DNA of 64,000 bases. Origin: Smallanthus sonchifolius (taxonomy: Eukaryota > Streptophyta > Magnoliopsida > Asterales > Asteraceae). Both the position numbers and the translations under genes were made by a program. Numbering within the stretch: the stretch's first letter is position 1; the number at the start of each line of letters is the position of its first letter. The stretch lies in NCBI GenBank assembly GCA_023525975.1, contig CM042038.1, positions 9,549,272-9,613,271 on the forward strand, written 5' to 3'. Under the pieces are notes generated by a model that saw only the letters and a list, made by a program, of their open reading frames with translations, searched no databases and was not told the DNA's origin. This document shows positions 56,152 through 64,000 of this stretch, piece by piece.

Positions 56152-56269
56152 AGGGTTAAAAGAGTAGACATAACCTCATATGTTTTTTTATGTATCTAAC
56201 TATGTTTCTTTTTAACCGTCTCAACTGTTTAAGATCTGTTTCACGCCGCGGATCACGAAGATTCGAGTT

Positions 56270-56317
56270 AAGCTACATTTCGACACCGCCGCAACGTGCG
56301 ACGGGTAAAATTACTAG
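56270..56317 (+). mobile_element. 3' end of a second-family Helitron
   Basis: ACCGCCGCAACGTGCGACGGG hairpin region (56285-56305), then TAAAATTA and CTAG at 56314-56317, followed by T. The 5' end was not identified; the SINE and tandem duplication above may be its cargo. Confidence 0.55.
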
Positions 56318-56449
56318 TTTGTCTTAAATTAAAATTTCAAACTTCTTTAAACTTTACCGTTACTAATGCTTTTGGATTAAACTATATTATCATTCTAATG
56401 CTTTTGGATTAAACTATATTATCATTCTAAATCACTTTATCCATTAAAG

Positions 56450-56530
56450 GGTTTGTAGCTCAATGGTACTCGGGTGTATACATAGTAGCACTCTCGTCAT
56501 AAGGTTGAGACTTTGAGTTCCACGGTGAAC
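56450..56530 (+). repeat. second tRNA-like SINE head
   Basis: GTTTGTAGCTCAATGGTA has A-box form and GGTTGAGACTTTGAGTTCC has a weak B-box form. No tRNA cloverleaf is possible. It may be a short SINE remnant. Confidence 0.35.
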
Positions 56531-56740
56531 AATAGTATAGACTTAGAAATAGAATTAGATGTGGATGTGTGTTTGTCGTTCTAAAAAAATAATAAATAAT
56601 GTTTACCCTTTACAATCATTATAAAAATTTTCTAATATTGCCTCTATGTATAGATTGCTCCTATTTTTAGGCTCGGTTTTGTGTGCTTCTTGTATATATA
56701 CATAGAGGTTAACCATTTCTTTGAAGATACTTCTCCTCGT

Positions 56741-57480
56741 CTCCTTCCTATGGCTCCCTTAGGTAGATTTCTCTCGATCAATATAGAATCTCGTGTGTTT
56801 GGTATACTAAAGATACTATTCTTAGACAGGGTTTTTGCATATGATTTTGATGAAAATAATAAAGGAAGACTTAAGATTGAACTCCCAACCTACATTAATA
56901 ATTTGAAAGCAGATACAAGATTTGTCAACTTGAATGATTTATCTAGTCTTGTAAAACTGATAGTTGAAACAATAGAACACCTTTCATTTACGTTGGTCTA
57001 CCATTTATTGAAGTTAGCCCTCATTTTACTCGTCACAACAATAAGTGTTGAAAAATGTTTTTCTACAATAAAGTACGTGAAGTCTGATTTGCATAATCAA
57101 ATTGGTTATAAGAATATAAGTGATAGTTGTATTCAGAGGTGACACAGTGGCATGTGCCGTCGTGCGGGGCATATAATTTTTATGGTTTTCGAGGGACATA
57201 AATTTTTTAAATATACGTATATACATAGTTATATTTGAAAAAATTATAAGTACATATATATACATTATATATAACTATATTTTATATATATTATACATAT
57301 ATATAAAATATATATTTTGATGGTTTTCGAGGGACATTAATTTGTAGTAGCGCTGGACATTTGAAATCTCGGAGACGCCTCTGGTTGTATTTATTATATT
57401 GAAAATAGTTGCTTAAAATGTTTCTATAGATGAGGTAATGGTTATGTTTCAAAAAATGAAAACCCGTATAGAGCATTGTA
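56741..57480 (+). pseudogene. hAT transposase C-terminal relic interrupted by a MITE
   Basis: The frame from about 56750 to 57133 contains LLKLALILLVTTISVEKCFS then TIKYVKSDLHNQIG and NISDSCI, the hAT dimerisation domain (normally ...L.LPVATASVERxFSxMK...). The frame stops at 57134 where a 250-bp MITE is inserted. Directly after its right duplication the sequence continues YYIENSCLK and, one frame over, NVSIDEVMVMFQKMKTR, the expected end of the same domain. The N-terminal zinc finger and catalytic region are not seen here. Dead element. Confidence 0.82.
57134..57383 (+). mobile_element. 250-bp hAT MITE with perfect 8-bp target duplication
   Basis: Ends CAGAGGTGACAC and GAGACGCCTCTG are inverted repeats of the hAT type CAGAGGCG. 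GTTGTATT flanks it on both sides (57126-57133 and 57384-57391). The interior holds two copies of TTTTCGAGGGACAT and AT-rich TATATA runs. It has no coding capacity. Confidence 0.9.
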
Positions 57481-57483
57481 AGG

Positions 57484-58450
57484 ATAATTTATTTTTAGTA
57501 TGCATTTTTAATAACGATTGACGTACTTTTATAATATATTTAATATTTAATTTGGTTTTAACTTTTTATTATATGACCCGATCTAAACCGGAGCAAAATA
57601 AATTAATATTTAACGATGCACAATCAAGCCATATGAATAAAATTCCTAGTCTACAACTACTGATTATATTCTTTATGTTTAAAGAACATGCATAGCAAAA
57701 ACCTTAATTTAGAGCATTCACAACCCGTTTGGTATAATTATGTGAGTGAGTTTTGTATATTTTAAGTAGTTGTTTAAAGTGGTTGTGAGTGTAGGAGAGA
57801 GAAAATATATAAGGTTTTTGTAAATATAAGGATAAAAGTAGTGGTTTTTAATATAATTATAAGGATAAAGATAAGGAGAGAGAAAAATATAGATAAAAGG
57901 TAGAAAAAGTAGTGTTTTTTAGTGTAATTGTAAGGATAAGGATACAAAATATAAAGAACGGGTTCGAAATGCTCTTAGTAAGCACCACAAAGAGTTTGGA
58001 TAAGGTTTCACGTGTTTAAATAGTGGGATGCCTAGACACATGGATAGAAACATAACCAAGAGTCCTCTGAATCATGTATGTCGATAAATCTCTGAGTCGC
58101 TCATTTCAACACCATAATAAGTTTGGTTGGTCACTTTCAATAGCACGTACCTTGCTTTTTATGGTTGAAAAATAAACTTTTGACATAAATAATTATAAAG
58201 AATCTTTAAAAGACAATGCCTTAGTAATAGTATAGTTTTAAGTTTTTATTCATTGACCACCAAACTTTTATAATTTATAAAGTAGCCTCAACTTTCATTC
58301 TTTTTTTTTCCGTTTTTGTATTGTTTTTTTTAAGAAATTTAAATTTCCTTCTTTAATTTGAAGTTTATTTCTTTTATTGAAATGTTATTTCCTTTTTTTT
58401 AACTATTTAACTTAACCGATTTAACTATAACACTTTTTAATAATTTTTTA
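57484..58450. other. intergenic sequence
   Basis: Purine-rich repeats such as AAGGATAAGGATA and GGAGAGAGAAAA near 57790-57960, then T-rich sequence. No gene was seen. Confidence 0.4.
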
Positions 58451-58599
58451 AATGGTTTTTTCCTATTATAAACTAAGTTTAAAAAAATGAACCAAACACG
58501 TTTTCGGCATGTTACGACTATATTTTTTTTTCCTATTTTCTTTGCTATAGTGGGTGCACATAAAGTGATCGAGCATTTAGGTTCTTCGTATACGTGTTT

Positions 58600-58694
58600 T
58601 GATATTTGGGATCGTGGCGAAATTTACACCGCAACGCGCGTCGAGATTAAGACAATACTATCCCGCCGCAACGCGCGGACTTGTAATCAACTAG
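58600..58694 (+). mobile_element. 3' end of a second-family Helitron
   Basis: Hairpin CCCGCCGCAACGCGCGG (58662-58678), then ACTTGTAATCAA and CTAG at 58691-58694, followed by T. A related CACCGCAACGCGCG word lies just upstream. The 5' end was not found. Confidence 0.6.
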
Positions 58695-60289
58695 TTATTT
58701 TTATATAAGAGATGTATAATTAATAATTTATTTGTTTCTGCTCTCTATGATGAGAGTTTTAATATAAGCTATACACATTTAAAATAAAATTAATATGAAC
58801 GAGATATCGATGCTCAAAGTAGTAACGTAGTATGTATATCATCTAGAATACTCTTTATCATGGCCTTTGAAATTTCAGTTTTCTTAACATTGGTCTGTCA
58901 AAGTGAGTTTTGTCTCGGTTAACCTCTGTCCTCCCACTACATGCTCAAAACACGTGCTTCATATGATTAATTTAATAACAAAAGAACCACATACAAATCA
59001 AACTTAGACGTTACAAGATTCCATAGCTTAACCTGCTAAATTTAGAACAAATTATGGTTTCAACTTGCACGCACGCACTAATATGATTCCACCCACCAAC
59101 ATGAAAATGACGAAAACTTACGTGGGTGGCATTCCTTTATGAAAGACTTACAAACTTCTTCTTCATTCATGAAGTACTAGATGACTTCATCTTTTGTATT
59201 TAAGATCAATACGAAGGATTTCGTGAGCAATCTCAACTAACTCATGTAGCAAACACAACGTAATATTACCCAATGTTTGGATTAATTCAGTGAATTCTTT
59301 TGTCAAGCCATTAACCCAAGGAGATTCAAAATGCCGCATAAAGCTGCTTCACTAGGGTTTCCAACAAGAGATTGGGTATCACGGCTGTTCTAAAACCCTA
59401 AACTTTTATGTTGACTTTTTTGGACAAACCCGTCTCTCACCTGACGCTTTATGGTCAAACCTAGTTATGATAAACTGCAGTTGACCGGCGATGGTGGTTG
59501 CTGGTGTAGTTGGTTGTGCAAACAACAAACAAAAACACAAACACAAAGGATTTTACGTGGTTCGATCTAACTCACCTACATCCACCGTTGCACTAGCAAA
59601 TCACTTTTATTTATAAGGTGTTAAAGATCACAATTGCAAGTCATATATTCATAGGAGAGGACTGGTTAACACCCTCCAATTAAGGCCGGCTAAAACAACT
59701 TTCCAATTAGCAAGCTTTCCTAATTATTGACAATATTTGGGGCTAACTGCTAAGGAATCCAATTAGGGTCGGCTACCATGTTGGACACATCTAGCCGGCT
59801 ACCCTTTGATCGCAACCTTCACAACCCAACAACATGAACTAATAATCTGTAGACTACTAAACCAAACAGAAGATCACTTAAGACCCTAAGTTGTTATTCA
59901 TGTTTGTTAATTTATTATAAACAAACTTCACGTCAAACGATTGATTTACGTACCAAGTTTGAAAGGTCCACACATAATGCCCTAATGTAGTAACAAAAAA
60001 CACTAACCAAGATTTTTTTCAGTAAACAAACATGGGCTACAAATCACATATTCACCCAAGAGGAAGCACTTTGTCTATTTTACAAGCAAATCCAAGTGTT
60101 GATCCAAAACAAACAAAATAAATTTGCAACATTTTGTTCTTCCATTCTTTCTACAAACCAAAACTATATGTCAAACACTCTAGCCACATCGATCATCTCA
60201 ATCTATGACGCCTACTCCTACGACAGCCAACAGAGTTTTCTTTCAAAATCCACTTGCAATGAGGCAACATTTATAGAGTTTTAGAAACT
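58695..60289. other. intergenic sequence and YIP1 3' flank
   Basis: No gene was recognised. Near 59560, TTTTACGTGGTTCGATCT followed by a region with several AATTAGG/CCGGCTA words has the look of an LTR remnant, but paired LTRs or coding domains are absent. The final 200 bases should include the YIP1 3' untranslated region. Confidence 0.35.
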
Positions 60290-63200
60290 TTAATGAAAAA
60301 ACCATGATTTGATAAAGATAGCCAGCGCAAACTGCAAGACACATGCAGCAACCAACACGATGGTCAGGTCATTCAACTCTACATGAGACTTGAGGTTTAA
60401 ACCAACGAACGCAGCTGATGCAACGCCTGTAATGAGTGTGATGGTCCATCGAAGAAAGTCCACTGGGATGACCAGTAAAAGCTGGATGTATTCACAAACC
60501 AAAACTATTTCAGGGATGGATCACATGTTGCTTGAAGTTGTAATAATCAGATAATCAAATCAACGGTTTGAGTTTTAGCAGAATCTAATTATTCAAGGAA
60601 CTAAAAGATAAAATGGACTAAAAAAGATAATCTTATACATTGTTGAAACACTAAATATAACAATTTAATTTAAAAACTAGAATTATAGATTATAATTACA
60701 AGATAATCATAATAACTTTATCAACAAAGGTGGGTGGAAAGCCTTTAAAATAGGGAAAAAGAAAGGGGCAAATATGTCCTCTTAGTTTTCCTCAAGATAA
60801 ATCGATTTTGTTGGAAGATAGAACGGAACTAAATATCTAAAACTAATTATTTATCATAAAAAGTACCTTCTATCCAAACATTAAAAACTTATTATTGTGA
60901 CTTGAAGTAACAATAAATTAAGCTTCGTAATGCATGTCCAAACACCCCGCATGTTAAAATATTATCATTGATAACTTTATTTATTAATCATCAAATGTAA
61001 CATGTAAAGCTTAAGTGGTGGTTCTAAATTAGTTGAAGTCATAAAGAATACAAGCAAGATGGACACTTACAGAGCTGATGATGAAAATAAAGAGAGAGTA
61101 ACCCCACATGCACCAAAATTGGATAAGGCCAACTTTTGAACCAAAATACTGAAGTAGCAAGTAAAATCCCAGTGGAACTAAAAAAACATAGCCATAAACT
61201 GCCATTGCTGAAACCTGGAAGTAGCTCACATCAAAGCTCCAAGAAATGGTAGAATTGGTTTTTTTACTCATCAGATATGTGGCACAATTACCAAATGAAG
61301 CTATCACAAATACCAAGGTGGTGGAGATCCAGATAAGCCCATATCTAAATATAAAACATAAATAAAATAAAATTTCTCAATTCAACATTAAAAGTGAATA
61401 GAATGATAAGCTCAGGTGAAACAAGAAAAGCAGAGAACTTACAGATCTGGGTTAGCTTCGGTTTTCCTGAAAAAGTCACCAGTGGGATACAGAGAACTTG
61501 TTAATCTGTTGACAACATCATCTGTGTCAACATTAAAATATTGCGTGTAAGATGAGACGCTGAATGCTCCATTCCAGTTGTTGCTAGGTGGTGGTCCATT
61601 TCCATCTGTAGATATAAGAACAAAAGAAATCATTCCCAATAAAGATTAATGTCATTTAAAATAAACAGATAAAAAAAAGATCAAGATCATATTATGGGAA
61701 TAAGGGTTGAAACTGAATATATTTATATATAAATACACCAACAACAACCTAGTTAGCAATAGTTATTGTTAAAAGCAAAATATCTGATTATGAATGCTAT
61801 CTAAGCATCTCTTTAACATAATATCTTGCATTGATACAATAAACGGTTAAAAGGTTTCCTTATTGACGGTAGCATCTAAATGTGAAGTCATCTATCAAAG
61901 ACATAATTCTGGAAAACTGCAAGAACTCTCTAAAAAGTGCCAAAAGTGTAACTTGTTCGTCATGCTTGATATGGTGTCATCTGATACAGATATAGCACCT
62001 GGATGTTATCTCCCAGACTCCCAATATCATAGGGTTATAATAACCATGTTTACCAAATAACACATAACTGCAGTCAATGATAAGTGCCAATGGGTAAAAT
62101 GGCTTCTATCAATAACAATAACTTGGACAGGTTTAGACATAGATACAATCCACATTCACATTTAAAGGCATCTAAAAGTGCTAAAATGCCGCCACAAGTA
62201 ATCAGGATACCAAAAATACTTATGATGTAGGAAGCAAGTGGAAAAATACTATTCATTAACTTGCAACTGAATTTGCCAACAATTTCTCTTTATTATCAAC
62301 GTATCCAATTTGATTGCTCTAAACTGTGTCGGTAATTGACATATCACTTCTTAGAACTAAAATTTGTATGTTAGCACAATAGCGCATCTTCCTGGTTATA
62401 CAATAAAAAAATTTGGAAAAGCTTTTCATAGGCATTAAGACGGTATTTCATAAGCACCTAAGAATTACTACATCAAAAGATAAGTGGAATCAAATCAAAT
62501 GTGATTATATATTTCTATATTACTGTATCAAGTGTAGATGTTCTAAGAGGACTATGGGTAAGCAGATTTTCAACAATTATGTCACACAGGAAAGGGTTAG
62601 CTATACAAATATTCTCCTTGTGCATTTCCTATTTGCTTGTATCTCCTTGCAAAAATTAAGAGCTCCAACGCAACCATGGAAACTTATTAATATCGACAGG
62701 AATAAGTTTACTGCATAGAAGTAAAAGATTAAGAGATGCTGTAGATACAGACTGTTATACAACTACTTTTCCCACATGGTTCAATCAACTGTTTTCTCGT
62801 GGCAATCTACAGAATATGATGTAACATTGTAACATACCACTTGGACTTGTGAGAGTCTGGTATCCCCGCCCGCCACCACTGCTGTTAGGAGGAAAGATTT
62901 GCATATTTGCTTCAGGGTCTGCTGAACATTGAAACAACAGGTAAATCTACAGTTAAGAAAAAAAGACTCCACAGCAATAAAACCATATCTTAAAAAAAAA
63001 GTCCCATAGGCTATACCATGCTGTATAGCTGAAGCCCTTTCTTCAGTGACGACAGCCTGAACATGACAAACAAATCACATGATTACTTTACAACTAATGA
63101 CAAATAACATTTTCATGTGTTGACATCAAGCCTGTATGTTTTCAAAGTACAACTAGCAAAAGTAACAGCATACATATCAGCACGTAAAGGTCCATATAAA

Positions 63201-63795
63201 CCTTTGATCCCCCACAAAAACAAATATTTCACAGATTAACAAAAGGAAACAATAGTATCATTATTAAAATAACTGGTTGAGCATGAAATACCTTTCAATC
63301 TCATAAGTCAATTTGAACTTGACAAATGAACTTTGAGAAATCATAAACTGGAATTAGGCAAAACAATATTCAGATAACTTAATAGCGAAGGTGCATTAAA
63401 TGAATGAACTATATAACAAGTACTGCTATAGCATAATCCCGGTTGTAGATCATGATCGGACGGAGTACATTGGTATCTCCGTTAACTTCCACGCTCACGG
63501 AAAATAAACAAATTTCAAATAAAACAAACTTCAATACCACATATCAACAATGACAACAGAAAATTAAACCACAATAAATAAACCAGTGAAGGATCATACA
63601 GTTTCACTCTCCGATTACTTTACATCATACCGCAACAAAAAGAAACACATCGACCAATTGGAACATCAATCGGTATCATACTTCGTAAATTAGGGGAAAA
63701 TTATGGACAAGCAACAAGATGATAGAGCGCCTACGTACCGGAACCGAACCAGGCAAGTGGCTGGTAGGAAGGCTGGTGTAGGACGGTTCCGCCAT
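60290..63795 (-). CDS. Yip1-family integral membrane protein
   Basis: Yip1-domain proteins sit in the ER-Golgi membranes and bind Rab GTPases and their partners in vesicle traffic. Exons in transcription order: 63795-63739, 63056-63017, 62921-62838, 61605-61443, 61344-61071, 60481-60290. They give 269 residues, all GT-AG and in frame; the Arabidopsis relative At2g39805 is about 275 (from memory). The N-terminal half is soluble (MAEPSYTSLPTSHLPGSVP, then MQIFPPNSSGGGRGYQTL, NWNGAFSVSSYTQYFNVDTD and DVVNRLTSSLYP). The C-terminal half has about five hydrophobic segments: TTLVFVIASFGNCATYL, VYGYVFLVPLGFYLLL, WGYSLFIFIISS, LLLVIPVDFLRWTI and the last near FALAIFIKSWFF. The start was chosen because it matches the family N-terminus; the upstream in-frame region is leader. 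P5CS upstream and this gene share a strand but are 32 kb apart. Confidence 0.92.
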
Positions 63796-64000
63796 CGGAT
63801 TGTGTCTGTGGATGAAAGAGGAAGAAGAATGGGGGCTTCAGCAAGCCATGGCGATGAAATTTGGTCGAGATTGGAGTTTGATTTTGGTAGAATCGGCGGT
63901 TTGAAGTCCGAAATCGAGCCCTAATTACGAGAAGAAAGTAGAATGGCAACTGAGAGGATGTTTGGGTTGCTTATTTAACTCGACAAGTGTTTTTTTTTTT
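63796..64000 (-). promoter_or_regulatory. YIP1 leader and promoter region
   Basis: Sequence upstream of the minus-strand start. On the coding strand it includes CTTCTTCCTCTTTCATCC just before the ATG, a usual plant leader composition. Frames on either strand here carry no family resemblance. Confidence 0.45.

Noticed and set aside
55811..56167. 118-codon hydrophobic protein with an internal repeat
   Set aside because: The repeat is a 144-bp DNA tandem duplication of T-rich sequence following a SINE head; there is no family resemblance and no codon bias.
63703..63924. Plus-strand ORF of 73 codons at the right end
   Set aside because: It is antisense to YIP1 exon 1 and its leader; the minus strand encodes the conserved Yip1-family N-terminus.
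1..64000. CRISPR arrays, operons, phage genes or bacterial defence systems
   Set aside because: Nothing prokaryotic was seen; the direct repeats are plant minisatellites and transposon ends.

Overview
The window is nuclear DNA from a flowering plant, most likely an AT-rich, transposon-dense eudicot. I lean towards Asteraceae from the look of the repeats, but this is not proven. Five plant genes or gene relics have many short GT-AG introns, and they lie among LTR, LINE, SINE, Helitron, hAT and Mutator-type elements. Nothing bacterial (operons, ribosome binding sites, CRISPR) is present.

Layout. 1-7500 holds repeats: an LTR-like segment with a CG-rich hairpin array (107-430), short tandem arrays, a Helitron carrying a minisatellite (2504-about 4553) and a second LTR-like piece with a 26-bp minisatellite. 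7560-12343 (+) is a HESO1-type terminal uridylyltransferase gene whose leader intron contains a Cassandra solo LTR. 12914-15786 (-) is a PMT11-like methyltransferase gene that lacks a normally conserved block. 16220-17300 (-) is a broken BTB/MATH gene. 21783-27986 (-) is a complete 20-exon P5CS gene (proline synthesis) with three apparent GC-AG introns. 27876-47361 is a direct tandem duplication of about 4.2 kb that starts inside P5CS intron 1. The left copy later received a Helitron, a Mutator-like element, a hAT MITE and a nearly pristine 8.85-kb Ty3/Gypsy Tekay-type retrotransposon (33901-42747). The right copy still carries the empty sites. 47362-60280 is a graveyard of Helitrons, MITEs, SINEs and a hAT transposase relic interrupted by a hAT MITE. 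60290-63795 (-) is a complete six-exon Yip1-family membrane protein gene.

The gene order HESO1 - PMT11 - BTB/MATH - P5CS - YIP1 matches, from memory, Arabidopsis At2g39740, At2g39750, At2g39760 (BPM3), At2g39800 (P5CS1) and At2g39805. The window therefore looks like an ancient conserved gene neighbourhood that has lost one member and has been inflated by transposons, above all between P5CS and YIP1. The genes have unrelated jobs (small-RNA and RNA 3'-end uridylation, Golgi methylation, proline synthesis, Golgi membrane traffic), so the neighbourhood is one of descent and not a pathway.

Exon coordinates were worked out by hand from reading frame, splice consensus and family knowledge. All four complete gene models keep frame across every junction.
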